The position numbers and the translations under genes were made by a program. From Chloroflexota bacterium (GTDB taxonomy: Bacteria > Chloroflexota > JAJPGV01): a DNA stretch of 64,000 nucleotides. The notes below the pieces were generated by a model. It searched no databases, was not told the origin of the DNA, and worked only from the letters and a program-made list of their open reading frames with translations. Of this stretch, positions 1-9,268 are shown in pieces (position 1 is the stretch's first letter; every line of letters starts with the position of its first letter). The DNA lies in NCBI GenBank assembly GCA_021325635.1, contig JAJPGV010000062.1, positions 1-64,000 of the forward strand. Reading direction: 5' to 3'.

Positions 1-96
1 CCGCGGACCGAGTCGCGAAGCGTAGTCGCTGGCCGCGAGGCGCCACAGGCAGCCCGCTGCTATAGTTGTTGTTTGTCAAAAACGAAGGAGTGACCG

Positions 97-369
97 TTGC
101 CCAAAGGTAAAGGCAAGAACGCCGAAAAGCGCGCCAACGAGATGCGCCGAAATACGGAGCGCAACCGGGCCACCAAATCGATGGTGAAGACCTACCTGGC
201 CAACGCCATGGGCGCCATCGATAGCGACGTTGATTCGTCGGACAGCGCGATCATCCGGGCGCAGAAGGCGCTGGATACCGCGGCCAGCCATGGCGTCATC
301 CATCGCAACAATGCCGCCCGCCGGCTCTCCCGCCTGATGAAGCGCTTCAACAAGGCGGTCCTCGCCTAG
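97..369 (+). CDS. rpsT: 30S ribosomal protein S20
   Basis: This 90-residue basic protein is ribosomal protein S20, which binds 16S rRNA in the small subunit body. It begins PKGKGKNAEKRANEMRRN and has the alternating Lys/Arg-rich helices typical of S20, ending RLSRLMKRFNKAVLA. The length matches the family. The start is TTG at 97, supported by AAGGAG at 85-90 six bases upstream; a weak start codon behind a strong ribosome binding site may help limit expression of this protein. A TATAGT box at 61-66 could be its -10 element, but no good -35 is seen. The neighbouring holA is convergent, a common S20 arrangement. Confidence 0.97.
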   Translation: MPKGKGKNAEKRANEMRRNTERNRATKSMVKTYLANAMGAIDSDVDSSDSAIIRAQKALDTAASHGVIHRNNAARRLSRLMKRFNKAVLA

Positions 370-400
370 CTGCAGCCGGCCCGAGCGGCCCCCTCCCGGC

Positions 401-1462
401 TCAAATAGCGCCTGCTTCGACCCTCTCTTTCGCGTCCCGGTCGAGGTTGCGTGTGGAGATGTCCAGCACCAGCAACTCCAGGGTGAGACGGTCGTCCAGC
501 GGGCTGCGTTTCAGGGTGACGTCGGTATCCAGCAGCCGCTCATATACCTGCTTCAGCTGGTCCAACGTAAACTGACGCACCAATCCGCGGGTATTCCGAA
601 CCGACCAATCGGGTAGGCCAAGACGCTGGGCGATGGCCATATCCGATAGTCGTTGATCGGCCAGCTCTTTCATCAAGAGCATCGTTCGGAAACGATTGGT
701 AATAGCTCCGAGCGTTCGCAGCGGAGGGTTGGCGCTGTCGGCCAGGAGCCGCCGCAGCTGCGACAGGGCCTGTTGAGTCCGGCCCATGGCCGCGGCGTCG
801 ATCATGTCCCAGACCTTGGTCTCTTCAGCCGAAGCCACCATCTCGGCAACGTCCTGCTGCTGCACCTGCTGGCCCCCGGCATAGGCGGACAGCTTATCGA
901 TCTCGTTGCCCATCTGCAGCAGATCGGCGCCAACGTAGGTCATCAGCAGCTGAATCGCGAGCGGATGAACCGGCGTTTGGCGCAGCTCGAACTGATGCCG
1001 GATCCACTTCGCCAGGTCCGGGCCCTGCAGTGGCCGCAGCTCCCGCTCCTCCCCATGAGCCTTGGCGTACTTGTACAGCACGCTGCCGGCCGGCGCCTTG
1101 CCGCTCTCTTCCACGATCAGCACAGTGGTCTCAGGCATGCTTGGCAGGTAATCGCGCAGCACCGTTACCGGCCGTTTCTTGTCCGCCATCTCGTCCTGGC
1201 CCTCGGACGGTCGATCGTCCTCGTCGCTCTCCATGCCTTTCCGAGCCCGGCGCGTATTGGCGGCGATGAAGTTGCGAAGCAGGACCCAGCGCTTGCTGGA
1301 AAGAAAAGGGAGCGTGTTGCAGGCTTCGATGACTGCTTGCACGTCGGCGGCACCCTCGAAAACGCTGACGCCCAAGTAATCGTCGGAATCGCTCGGCGGC
1401 AGCAGAGCCTTCACCGCTTCCCTGCGACTGAGATCGTCTTCGCCATGGATGAGGTGAATCAC
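401..1462 (-). CDS. holA: DNA polymerase III delta subunit
   Basis: A 353-residue HolA homologue, the clamp-loader subunit that opens the sliding clamp. The N-terminal third carries the family pattern (IHLIHGEDDLSRREAVKAL, then NTLPFLSSKRWVLLRNF, where LPFFS/KR is characteristic). The middle contains the AAA+-like lid region (KWIRHQFELR, GNEIDKLSAYAGG), and the C-terminal helical collar follows. Length is normal for HolA (about 330-350). The start is GTG at 1462 with no clear Shine-Dalgarno. It lies just downstream of comEC in the same direction, the usual comEA-comEC-holA order, so the three may be co-transcribed. Confidence 0.9.
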   Translation of the reverse strand: MIHLIHGEDDLSRREAVKALLPPSDSDDYLGVSVFEGAADVQAVIEACNTLPFLSSKRWVLLRNFIAANTRRARKGMESDEDDRPSEGQDEMADKKRPVTVLRDYLPSMPETTVLIVEESGKAPAGSVLYKYAKAHGEERELRPLQGPDLAKWIRHQFELRQTPVHPLAIQLLMTYVGADLLQMGNEIDKLSAYAGGQQVQQQDVAEMVASAEETKVWDMIDAAAMGRTQQALSQLRRLLADSANPPLRTLGAITNRFRTMLLMKELADQRLSDMAIAQRLGLPDWSVRNTRGLVRQFTLDQLKQVYERLLDTDVTLKRSPLDDRLTLELLVLDISTRNLDRDAKERVEAGAI

Positions 1463-1513
1463 GTGGCCACAGTGTAGACGCCGGGCAGCACTGCTACCGA
1501 CTATCCCGCGCCG

Positions 1514-3925
1514 TCAAAAGCGAAGCGCAAAGCTGCCCACAGCCGCCAGATCGATGGCCTCGGCGGGATCCCCGGCCTGGCGAGCGGACGAGATGGGACG
1601 GATCCATGGCGCGTCCAGCGGCGGTCGGGCCACGGATTCCACGAACGAGGCATCGACGTCCCCCAGCGCCGGCCAATCGGCCGGCGGGAGCCGGCCGGCC
1701 AGCAGCAGCGAAAGAGGTCCCTGCTCCAGGCGCCACACCATGGTGGACCGGTCGGCCTCCGCCGCCGGAGCGCTGAACACGGTGGTCGGGCTCAGCAGCG
1801 TCAGCCGCGCCCCACCACCCAGATCGAGCTGGTCGCCTGCCTGCACGGCCAGTCTCGGCACTGCGCCGGAAACGCGGCGGAAGACGGCCGTCGGCTGTGC
1901 CACGTCGGGTTCGATGATGCCCGCCACCTTGTAGCGAGCGAAGAGCTCTTCCAAACCGGCCACGTGATCCTGCCGCGGGCTGGTGACAATCACCAGATCG
2001 ATGGCGCGCTGCCAGGGTGGGAGAATCCCGCCGAGCTCACGCAGCAGCCCGGCGCCGCTCGATCCTCCGTTGACCAGCACCGTACGGCCGTTCGGCGCCT
2101 GGATCACCGCGGCTTCGCCGGGCAGTGCGAGAAAGGTGACGGTAAGCGCCGACGGAGGCCGGCCCGCAACGAAGCTGACCACGAAGCACACCACGGCGCT
2201 GATCGTCAACGCCGCAGCACGCACCAGCCGCGACGGGCGCGCCGCGCGGAGAGGCACGGCCAAAAGAGCACCATGGCCGGTAAGCCACCAGGTCAGGATC
2301 AGCAGCGCAGCGTAGTAGACGCCCATGGCCGGAGTGGGAAAGCCCGCGACCGGCACCGCCGCGTACGGAAGGGCGGCGCTGGCATGCACGATGGCTTCCA
2401 GCAGGTTGGTGAACGCCCACGCCGGCCACAACAGGATGGCGCCCAGCAGCGGAGCCACGCTGCCAAGAAGGGCGCCCGTGCCGCCGAAGACCATGACCGG
2501 CCACAAGACTGGCATCCCCAGCAGGTTGGCCAGCGGCGAGACCAGGCTGACGATATTGAAGGAGGCGGCCAGAACCGGGAGATCGAACAGCGTAGCCGCG
2601 AGCGAGGCCGCCATCGCCGCCGCCATAGCCGTCAGGCCAAGGTGCGCCAACTGCCGCAGCCTGGACTCTGGATCGAGCGCATCGATCAAACGGAACGCGG
2701 CGCGATCGAACCTGGCACCCAGCGGCTCTGCCAGCAGGGTGATGCCGAGCACGGACAGCACCGACAGCTGGAAGCCGCCATCCCAGAGCTCCGGCGGGCT
2801 GGCGGCGATGATGACCAGCACGGCCGCCGCCAGCGCGGCCAGCTGGTCGTGCGGCCGCCCGGCCAGCGCTGCCAGCACCACGATGCCGGCCATGATCGCT
2901 GCTCGCACCGCGGATGGTGTCGCGCCGGTGAGGATGGTGTAGCCGGCGATCGCCAGCGCTACGCCCAGCAGCACGACGCTTCTCAACCAGCGCCCGCCTC
3001 CCAACCAGCGCAGCAGGAGGAGCCCGAAGGCCTGCAGCGCGGCGGCTATCAGGCTGAGCTTGAACCCGCTGATGACGATCAGGTGGACGGTTCCGGTCTC
3101 GACCAGGGCACGCTGCTCTTCGCCGGACAGGACGCTTCGCAACCCCAGCACGGTGGCAGCGAGGGTCGATGCGGCCGGATCGGGCAGCGTGCCGCTGATG
3201 GTTTGCGCCAAACGGTGGCGCAGCCGGTAGATGGCCAGCAGCACCGGATTGGCCTGCGGGTTGGCCAGATAGCTGACTCTGGGATAGCTCATCGAGGCCA
3301 CCACACCCTGCCTGGCAAGCGCGGCCCGCGAGGAAGAATCCGCATCGAGCGGCGTCAACCGGCCCTGCAGCTGCAGGTACTCGCCGTACTCGTGGGCGGG
3401 ATAATGCGGCACGCTCACCAGGATCCTGCCTTCCATTGGCTGCCAGACGTCACCGTCCCGCACCAGGACCTGGGATAGCGTGAGCGAAGTCGTCTTGGCT
3501 CGCGGAGCAGGATCGTCGACGACCAGCCCACGAAGCTGCCGCGGGCCAGCCAGCTGACGCGCGGCCAGGCTGGCTCGATCGGCCTGGGCTAAAACGCTCG
3601 CGGACCGCCACAGACCGACCTGCCCTGCCAGCAGGGCCAGGGCCAGCAGGGCCAGGGTCACTGGCACGACTGGCGCCATCGTCCTTGGAGAAGCGCCGCG
3701 GCCGATCCTCCACAGCGCAGCCCCGGCAGCGAGCGCGCACAGCAGCTCAGCGGCGATCGGGGAAGCCAATGGCAGCCCCCAGCCGGGAGCCAGGGCAACG
3801 CCCAAGCACAAGCCGATGCCCATCGCCACCACGCCACGAGCGGCAATGCTTCTCGCCATGGCGATACCCGTCGGAAGGGGAGGTTCGGGCGGCCGGGGCG
3901 GCCACGCCGTCGCGACCGCTCCCAC
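1514..3925 (-). CDS. comEC: ComEC/Rec2 DNA-uptake channel
   Basis: An 803-residue membrane protein of the ComEC/Rec2 family, the channel that passes single-stranded DNA across the cytoplasmic membrane during transformation. It shows N-terminal membrane segments, a soluble OB-like DUF4131 region (about residues 100-200), the multi-pass Competence domain (about 210-560; conserved HLIVISGFKLSLI and LTGATPSAVRA) and a C-terminal metallo-beta-lactamase-like domain. In that last domain the metal motif, normally SHxDxDH, reads TSPRQDH (about 648-654), so two ligand positions are changed. The start used is GTG at 3925, two bases after the comEA stop; an ATG at 3859 is an alternative. Confidence 0.92.
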   Translation of the reverse strand: MGAVATAWPPRPPEPPLPTGIAMARSIAARGVVAMGIGLCLGVALAPGWGLPLASPIAAELLCALAAGAALWRIGRGASPRTMAPVVPVTLALLALALLAGQVGLWRSASVLAQADRASLAARQLAGPRQLRGLVVDDPAPRAKTTSLTLSQVLVRDGDVWQPMEGRILVSVPHYPAHEYGEYLQLQGRLTPLDADSSSRAALARQGVVASMSYPRVSYLANPQANPVLLAIYRLRHRLAQTISGTLPDPAASTLAATVLGLRSVLSGEEQRALVETGTVHLIVISGFKLSLIAAALQAFGLLLLRWLGGGRWLRSVVLLGVALAIAGYTILTGATPSAVRAAIMAGIVVLAALAGRPHDQLAALAAAVLVIIAASPPELWDGGFQLSVLSVLGITLLAEPLGARFDRAAFRLIDALDPESRLRQLAHLGLTAMAAAMAASLAATLFDLPVLAASFNIVSLVSPLANLLGMPVLWPVMVFGGTGALLGSVAPLLGAILLWPAWAFTNLLEAIVHASAALPYAAVPVAGFPTPAMGVYYAALLILTWWLTGHGALLAVPLRAARPSRLVRAAALTISAVVCFVVSFVAGRPPSALTVTFLALPGEAAVIQAPNGRTVLVNGGSSGAGLLRELGGILPPWQRAIDLVIVTSPRQDHVAGLEELFARYKVAGIIEPDVAQPTAVFRRVSGAVPRLAVQAGDQLDLGGGARLTLLSPTTVFSAPAAEADRSTMVWRLEQGPLSLLLAGRLPPADWPALGDVDASFVESVARPPLDAPWIRPISSARQAGDPAEAIDLAAVGSFALRF

Positions 3926-3927
3926 CG

Positions 3928-4494
3928 CTAATCAGTGCTGGCGAGCGATCGGATGCGGGAAAGATCGGGGTCCGGCACCGGAACCAGGCGCAGATCGTCC
4001 ACGCTCTTGAACGGACCGTGCTGCCGGCGGTAGGCAACGATCCGGTTGGCCAGGGTGGAGGTGATACCCAACCCGTCGCGCAGCTGAGAGGCGCTGGCAG
4101 AGTTGATGTTCACCGCCTTGGCCGCCAGCGCCGGCATGGCTTCACCGACCAGGGGCACGTAGATCTCCTGCTCGTCCCTGACCCTGGCGGCCAGGTTGAC
4201 GCGCGGCATGTCCGCGCCCTGGACGAACCCCCCGGCGGCCGCGATCGCGTCCTCGACGCGGCTCTCGGGCAGAAGGCCGTACACGCCGGGATGAAGCACC
4301 GCACCGGTCACGTACACGCGAATTTCGGCCGGCACGGCCGTCGCCGCCGGCGCCACCCGAGAAGGCACTGCGCTGGCCGCGACCACCTGGATGGTCGAGC
4401 TGGCTGGGCCACAGCCCGCCAGCAGTGCCATCCCCAGCAGGAGGTTCAAGCCGAATCGAACAGGTCGCTTGCCTCCCATCGCGAGGGCCAGCAT
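3928..4494 (-). CDS. comEA: ComEA-like DNA-binding competence lipoprotein
   Basis: This 188-residue protein is a ComEA-type receptor that binds double-stranded DNA at the cell surface and hands it to ComEC. It has a lipoprotein signal with lipobox LLAGC near residue 27. An SLBB domain follows (about 60-120, IRVYVTGAVLHPGVYGL and AAGGFVQGAD), then a helix-hairpin-helix repeat (about 126-180, VNINSASASQLRDGLGI and GPFKSVDDL). Length is normal. The stop precedes the comEC start by two bases, so the pair is translationally linked. A sulfur-anchored rather than transmembrane ComEA is inferred from the Cys. Confidence 0.92.
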   Translation of the reverse strand: MLALAMGGKRPVRFGLNLLLGMALLAGCGPASSTIQVVAASAVPSRVAPAATAVPAEIRVYVTGAVLHPGVYGLLPESRVEDAIAAAGGFVQGADMPRVNLAARVRDEQEIYVPLVGEAMPALAAKAVNINSASASQLRDGLGITSTLANRIVAYRRQHGPFKSVDDLRLVPVPDPDLSRIRSLASTD

Positions 4495-4553
4495 ACGCCC
4501 GCTCGTTGAACGACGTCAACTGAACCGCCCTCGCAGCCTGATAGACTCGCAAG

Positions 4554-4967
4554 GTGACAAGCAGCGTCGAGTACCGATCGGCAGGCTTGGGCGCGCTCTT
4601 CTCGAGCGCGCGCTCGCTTCACCTCGATTCCGAAGGACTGCGCTACACGGCTCACGGCCAGGTGCTCGAGCTGAAGTGGTCCCAGGTGCTGGCCCTGGTA
4701 CCCGCGGCGGCGCCCGTGGCACACGATGCCCACGACGTCGACATGGTGCCGGCCATCGGCATCGTGCTGCGCGATTCGCCGAACGCCCCCGTCCTGGTCG
4801 ATGGCGTTCTGCCCAACCTCGATCACGCCATCCCCGTGCTCGATCTTGGCCGCAGGCCGCTCCTGGGCCTGAGCGCCCGGCCCGAGGACATCGTTCGGCG
4901 CGCCGCCGAGCTGGCGGAGGCCGCCGGCGTGAAGATCCTGGGCCTGCCGGCGCCTCAGTCGCGCTGA
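4554..4967 (+). CDS. Hypothetical protein, PH-like fold possible
   Basis: A 137-residue protein of unknown function, divergent from comEA (59 bases between starts). The sequence has no signal peptide or membrane segment. It starts with beta-rich text (SLHLDSEGLRYTAHGQVLELKWSQ) that resembles the opening strands of PH-like domains, and ends in an amphipathic helix (RPEDIVRRAAELAEAAGVKI). The start is GTG at 4554 with only a weak GCAAG upstream. The reverse-strand reading frame over the same span looks like a shadow. The coding call rests on codon pattern and a plausible protein-like composition. Confidence 0.6.
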   Translation: MTSSVEYRSAGLGALFSSARSLHLDSEGLRYTAHGQVLELKWSQVLALVPAAAPVAHDAHDVDMVPAIGIVLRDSPNAPVLVDGVLPNLDHAIPVLDLGRRPLLGLSARPEDIVRRAAELAEAAGVKILGLPAPQSR

Positions 4968-5030
4968 CATTCGGCGTCCCAGCCGTCTGTCAGCTCAATT
5001 AGGAGCAGCGGCTTGGGGCAGCAGCGGGAT

Positions 5031-5057
5031 CGAAAGGCCCGTTTATGCGTCCTTTCG
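5031..5057. promoter_or_regulatory. Stem-loop upstream of an ABC-importer operon
   Basis: CGAAAGG at 5031-5037 and CCTTTCG at 5051-5057 form a perfect 7-bp stem with a 13-base loop, about 80 bases before the binding-protein start. There is no T-tract after it, so it is either a weak terminator for the upstream gene or a leader/operator element of the importer operon. Confidence 0.3.
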
Positions 5058-5137
5058 GCTCCATTTACAGCGCTGCAGCATCAACCACATGTAAAATGCC
5101 TGCTCAATACTGACCGATAGCAAACGGGAGGAAAGAA

Positions 5138-6511
5138 ATGCGCAGGTTCCTCGGATCCATCGCGGTATTCAGCCTGGTGCTCGCCGCTTGTGGCGGGGCA
5201 GCCCCCGCCGGAGCGCCGGGCGCCTCCACAGGACCAGCAGGGGCGCCTTCGGCCAAGCCGTCGACCAACTCGGCGGCGACTTCCCCGGCCGCGAGTTCGG
5301 CGGCCAGCGCCAAACCCAGCGCCGCGGCCAGCGCGGCAGCGAGCGGAAGCGCGGCGGCCGCGGCTGGCGGTGAGATCAAGCTGGGCACGGCGCTGCCCAT
5401 CACCGGGGCTTTCGCCACCTCCGGCAAATATTTCCAGCAGGGCTACGAGATGGCCATTGCCGAGGTGAACGCGGCCGGCGGCGTCGACGTCGGCGGCAGG
5501 AAGATGCAGGTGACGCTCGACCTGGTCGACGACGGCAGCGACCCTACGAAGAGCCGTGCGCTGGTGGAGAAGCTCGTCACTCAGGACAAGGTGAACGCCC
5601 TGCTGGGCGGGTACGACACGTCGCTGGTCGAGCCCCAAGAAGTCGTGCCCGACCAGTACAAGATCCCAATGGTGGAAGGTGGCGGTGCCGCATCGGCCAT
5701 CTTCGGTCGCGGGTACAAGTACATCTTCGGCACACTGCAAACGATTGACCTCCTTGGCGGGCTCACCATGGACTTCCTGAAGAACGAGAGCAGCCTGGGG
5801 CATCTCCCCAAGCCCAGCAAGATCGCTCTCCTGTGGGAGAACACCGACCACGGCAAGGATTACGAGAAGGGCGTGCAGGACGCCGTCAAGGCCAACCCCG
5901 ACCTCTTCAAGGTCGTCCTCGATCAGTCGTTCGACCTGAACGGAACGGATTTCACGCCGCTCCTGACCCAGGTCAAGGGCGCCAACGCCGACATCTTCCT
6001 GTCGGACGCACATCTACCGGACTACATCGCCATGCACCGCCAGTACACCCAAATGGGCCTCAGCCACGTGCTGGTGTCCTACGGGGCACGGGGCCCCGAC
6101 CAATCAGCCCGACAGGCGCTAGGTCCGGCCGCCGACTATTTGGTCGCCGGCTTGTGGTGGTCGCCGGCGCTCGATACGCCCGCCGCACAGAAGTTCGCCG
6201 CCGCCTACAAGGCCAAGTACAACGCCACCGCCGACTGGTTCCAGGCGCTGGCCTATGACACCGCCCGAGTCATGTTTGCCGGCATCACCAAGGCCGGCAG
6301 CCTGGACGGCACCAAGGTTCGTGATGCCCTGGCCAGCCTCGACTTCAAAGACTCCGTGCTGCCAGGCGGCGAGATCAAATTCCAGGCCGACGGACGGCCC
6401 AATACCCCGTACATGATGGTCCAGAACTTGCCCAACAATCAGGTCCAGATCATCTGGCCGAAGGACATGCCCGGGTTCAAGGACGCACTGGTCCCGATGC
6501 CCAAGAAGTAG
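5138..6511 (+). CDS. Branched-chain amino-acid-type ABC substrate-binding lipoprotein
   Basis: A 457-residue periplasmic-binding-protein-type lipoprotein (Peripla_BP_6/LivJ family) that captures substrate for the LivHMGF importer encoded next. It has a signal peptide with lipobox LAAC at Cys18, followed by an Ala/Ser/Pro linker to about residue 78. The binding domain begins EIKLGTALPITGAFATSG, and SALLGGY-type hinge and DTARVMFAGI segments are present. The ATG is preceded by GGGAGGAAAGAA, a strong ribosome binding site. The substrate is not determinable from sequence: an amino acid, amide or other small organic acid is possible. The long low-complexity linker is typical of surface lipoproteins in this window (see urtA). 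Confidence 0.9.
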   Translation: MRRFLGSIAVFSLVLAACGGAAPAGAPGASTGPAGAPSAKPSTNSAATSPAASSAASAKPSAAASAAASGSAAAAAGGEIKLGTALPITGAFATSGKYFQQGYEMAIAEVNAAGGVDVGGRKMQVTLDLVDDGSDPTKSRALVEKLVTQDKVNALLGGYDTSLVEPQEVVPDQYKIPMVEGGGAASAIFGRGYKYIFGTLQTIDLLGGLTMDFLKNESSLGHLPKPSKIALLWENTDHGKDYEKGVQDAVKANPDLFKVVLDQSFDLNGTDFTPLLTQVKGANADIFLSDAHLPDYIAMHRQYTQMGLSHVLVSYGARGPDQSARQALGPAADYLVAGLWWSPALDTPAAQKFAAAYKAKYNATADWFQALAYDTARVMFAGITKAGSLDGTKVRDALASLDFKDSVLPGGEIKFQADGRPNTPYMMVQNLPNNQVQIIWPKDMPGFKDALVPMPKK

Positions 6512-6647
6512 CGCGAGATCACACTGGGGGCAGGGTGCATGAGGATAGGTCAACCGGCGCAGGCTGAGCGATGCGCCCCCACGCGCGCCGGCGCTCGACG
6601 ACAGTACCGGCGCAGCCGTCCGCACCCTGCTTCCTGATCGCCGCCGC

Positions 6648-7538
6648 GTGCACTATTCACTGGCAGACCTCACCGGCGTACTGGTTGGTGCGATCCTCAC
6701 CGCCGGCCTGTACGCCGTCATGTCGTACGGGCTGGCGCTGATCTACGGCGTCATGAAGCTGGTCAATCTCAGCCACGCCGGGACCATGATGTTCGGCGCC
6801 TTCATCACCCTCACGCTGAACCGCGCCTTCCATCTCGACCCCATTCTGGGATCGCTCGTGGTGCTGCCGCTGTTCTTCGGATTCGGGGTGGCACTGTACG
6901 CATTCGTCGTGCGGCGCATTGCCCGATCGGATCCGATCGTGTCGCTGCTGCTGCTCTTCGGCCTATGGCTGGTGCTGCAGAACATCGCCTATCTCATCTG
7001 GGGCACTCAGGATCAATCGATCGTCACGGCCTATACGTACTCCACCATCAAGATCGGCTTCCTGTCGATATCGGTGACCAGGCTGGTGGTGTTTGGCGGC
7101 GGGCTGGTTGCGCTGGCGGCGCTGGCCTGGTTCATGTCTCGGACGTATACGGGCAGGGCTATCCGCGCTGTGAGCCTCAACTATCAGGCCAGCAGGCTGG
7201 CTGGCATCGACGTCGAGCGCATCTCGGCGATTGCCTTCGGCCTGGGCACGGGGCTGGCGGCGTTTGGCGGATCGCTGCTGACGCTGCTGTTCTCGTTCAC
7301 CCCGGATTTCGGCGGGCTGTTCCAGGCCAAGGCCTTCTGTGTGATTGTTCTTGGCGGGCTCAGCAGCTTCGTCGGCGTCGCCTTTGGATCGCTGATCCTG
7401 TCGCTGGCAGAGTCATTCGGGGTGCTGTACATGCGCGCCAGCCTGCAGAATCTGATCGCGTTTGCGCTGCTGTTCATCGCTCTGGTGTTCATGCCGGGCG
7501 GCCTGATGGGCCTGTTGCAGAGCCGGAGATCCAGATGA
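6648..7538 (+). CDS. livH: Branched-chain amino-acid ABC transporter permease LivH
   Basis: A 296-residue LivH-family inner-membrane permease with about eight hydrophobic segments. Diagnostic text includes YGLALIYGVMKLVNLSHAG near residues 26-44, ALRAVS-type coupling loop TYTGRAIRAVSLNYQASRLAGID and the C-terminal PGGLMGLL. It pairs with LivM to form the channel. The start is GTG at 6648 without an obvious Shine-Dalgarno, 136 bases after the binding-protein gene. The next gene begins 21 bases after its stop. Confident at family level; substrate unknown. Confidence 0.92.
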   Translation: MHYSLADLTGVLVGAILTAGLYAVMSYGLALIYGVMKLVNLSHAGTMMFGAFITLTLNRAFHLDPILGSLVVLPLFFGFGVALYAFVVRRIARSDPIVSLLLLFGLWLVLQNIAYLIWGTQDQSIVTAYTYSTIKIGFLSISVTRLVVFGGGLVALAALAWFMSRTYTGRAIRAVSLNYQASRLAGIDVERISAIAFGLGTGLAAFGGSLLTLLFSFTPDFGGLFQAKAFCVIVLGGLSSFVGVAFGSLILSLAESFGVLYMRASLQNLIAFALLFIALVFMPGGLMGLLQSRRSR

Positions 7539-7559
7539 GAGCGCACCGCTGAGGCACAG

Positions 7560-8522
7560 GTGAGCCGTCGAGAGGCGATCGCCGCGTTGGCCTTGCTGGT
7601 GGCCCTGGTGTTGGTGCCGTTCGTGTTTAGTGGCAGCATCTACGTGCTCGACCTGGGCGTGCTGACGTTCCTATTCGTCAGCCAGGCACAAGCCTGGAAC
7701 ATCCTCGGCGGGTTCGCCGGGCAGGTTTCCTTCGGCTACGCCGCGTTCTTCGGGATCGGCGCGTACGCCACCGGCGCGCTGTGGCTGCGCGGCTGGGAAC
7801 CGCTGCTGACGCTGCCCGTCGGCGCGCTGGCAGCCGCCATCTTCAGTCTGCTCATCGGTCTGCCCGCGTTCCGTTTGACTGGCCCCTACTTCGCCATCGG
7901 CACCCTGGGCGTGGGATTGGCCATGCGCGTCGTGGCGCTGAACACCGAGGCCATCACCGGCGGAGCGTCAGGCCTTACCTTACCGACGACCATTCCTCCC
8001 AAGCTCTGGTTCTACTACGCCATGCTTGTCCTGGTGGTGGCGTGCTTCGTCATCAGCGCGGCGGTGCGCCGCTCGCGGTTGGGTATGGCCCTCACCGCGC
8101 TGCGTCTCGACCAGGCGGCGGCGGAAAGCTCGGGCGTTCACGTCGCGCTGTACAAGAACGTGGCGCACACGCTGGGCGCGGTACTGGTAGCGGTTGGCGG
8201 CGGCATTTACGCCGTCTACTTCCAGTACATCCACCCGGACCAGGTGTTCGGCTTCGAGATCAGCATCGGCATGGTCCTCATGCCCATCATCGGCGGAGTC
8301 GGGACGCTGTGGGGCCCGCTACTGGGAGGCACGCTGTACTACGCGCTCCAGGACACGCTGCTGACGGTCTTCCCGTTTGCGCATCTCCTGGTGTATGGCC
8401 TGCTGCTGATGATCATCATGCTGATCGAGCCGCGCGGACTCGTGGGCATGCTGCAGCTGCTCGGCCGGGGCCGTAAGCGGCGGCCGGCTCAGCAGACGCA
8501 GCCAGCCGCCGCGACGCCATGA
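7560..8522 (+). CDS. livM: Branched-chain amino-acid ABC transporter permease LivM
   Basis: A 320-residue LivM-family permease, partner of LivH. It has the motif [21 protein letters not shown] (split here after 20 residues: [20 protein letters not shown], about 41-60), the cytoplasmic coupling loop [20 protein letters not shown], and the C-terminal [13 protein letters not shown]. The start is GTG at 7560. The stop overlaps the livG start by four bases (ATGA at 8519-8522), showing translational coupling. The short C-terminal tail is Arg/Gln-rich and probably cytosolic. Confidence 0.92.
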   Translation: MSRREAIAALALLVALVLVPFVFSGSIYVLDLGVLTFLFVSQAQAWNILGGFAGQVSFGYAAFFGIGAYATGALWLRGWEPLLTLPVGALAAAIFSLLIGLPAFRLTGPYFAIGTLGVGLAMRVVALNTEAITGGASGLTLPTTIPPKLWFYYAMLVLVVACFVISAAVRRSRLGMALTALRLDQAAAESSGVHVALYKNVAHTLGAVLVAVGGGIYAVYFQYIHPDQVFGFEISIGMVLMPIIGGVGTLWGPLLGGTLYYALQDTLLTVFPFAHLLVYGLLLMIIMLIEPRGLVGMLQLLGRGRKRRPAQQTQPAAATP

Positions 8523-9268
8523 TCGCCGCGCCCGTGGAGGACCGCTCCCAGGCGGTGCTCGAGGTCAGAGGCGTGAGCCGGCAGTTCGGAGGCCTGCGGG
8601 CGCTGGATGGCGTGGATCTGAGCGTCCTTTCCGGCGAGATCCTGGGACTGATCGGTCCGAACGGCGCAGGCAAGACGACGCTGTTCAATTGCCTCAGCGG
8701 CGTCCTTCGTCCCACGGCAGGAGTGATTCTGTTCCACGATCGCCGGATCAATGGCAGGTCACCGCATGCCCTGGTGCGCCAGGGAATCTGCCACACGCAC
8801 CAGATTCCCCGACCGTTCGCCGAGATGACCGTGCGCGAGAACGTGCTGGTGGGCGCCTATTTTGGCCGCGAGTCCGGCCACGAGGCGAACGCACGCGCAG
8901 ACGACACGCTGGCGCTCACAGGGCTCGAACGTATCGCCGGGTCGCCAGCGTCGCAGCTGACAGTGGGCCAGCGCAAGCTGCTGGAGATCTCCCGAGCGCT
9001 GGCCACCGGACCGGAGTTGCTGCTGCTGGATGAAGTATGCGGCGGACTCAATCCATCCGAGACCCAGCACGTGCTAGGCGTCATCCGGGAGATTCGGGAT
9101 CGGGGCATTACCGTGCTGTACATCGAGCACAACATGCGAGCTGTCATGAGCGTGTGCGACCGCATCGTCGTCCTCAACTTCGGCCGCAAGATCGCCGAAG
9201 GCCTGCCGCACGAGGTGGCTAACGACCCACGCGTCATCGAAGCGTACCTCGGGACCCACCACAGCTGA
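8519..9268 (+). CDS. livG: ABC transporter ATP-binding protein LivG
   Basis: A 249-residue ATPase of the LivG family that energises the LivHM channel. It shows Walker [10 protein letters not shown] (about residues 45-53), the short LivG-type signature [15 protein letters not shown] and Walker [12 protein letters not shown], followed by the H-loop YIEHNM. The NPSE sequence after Walker B is typical for LivG. It overlaps livM by four bases and livF by one (TGATG at 9266-9270), so the whole operon is coupled. Confidence 0.94.
   Translation: MIAAPVEDRSQAVLEVRGVSRQFGGLRALDGVDLSVLSGEILGLIGPNGAGKTTLFNCLSGVLRPTAGVILFHDRRINGRSPHALVRQGICHTHQIPRPFAEMTVRENVLVGAYFGRESGHEANARADDTLALTGLERIAGSPASQLTVGQRKLLEISRALATGPELLLLDEVCGGLNPSETQHVLGVIREIRDRGITVLYIEHNMRAVMSVCDRIVVLNFGRKIAEGLPHEVANDPRVIEAYLGTHHS

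Noticed and set aside
653-1477. Long plus-strand open frame opposite holA
   Set aside because: Antisense shadow of a clear HolA gene; composition is His/Gln/Arg-rich and not protein-like.
1964-3478. 504-codon plus-strand open frame opposite comEC
   Set aside because: Antisense shadow in GC-rich DNA; Gln/Arg-rich low-complexity reading with no domain, while the minus strand encodes an intact ComEC.
4446-4970. Minus-strand frame opposite the hypothetical gene at 4554
   Set aside because: Overlaps the comEA start and has irregular composition; the plus-strand frame looks more like a folded protein.
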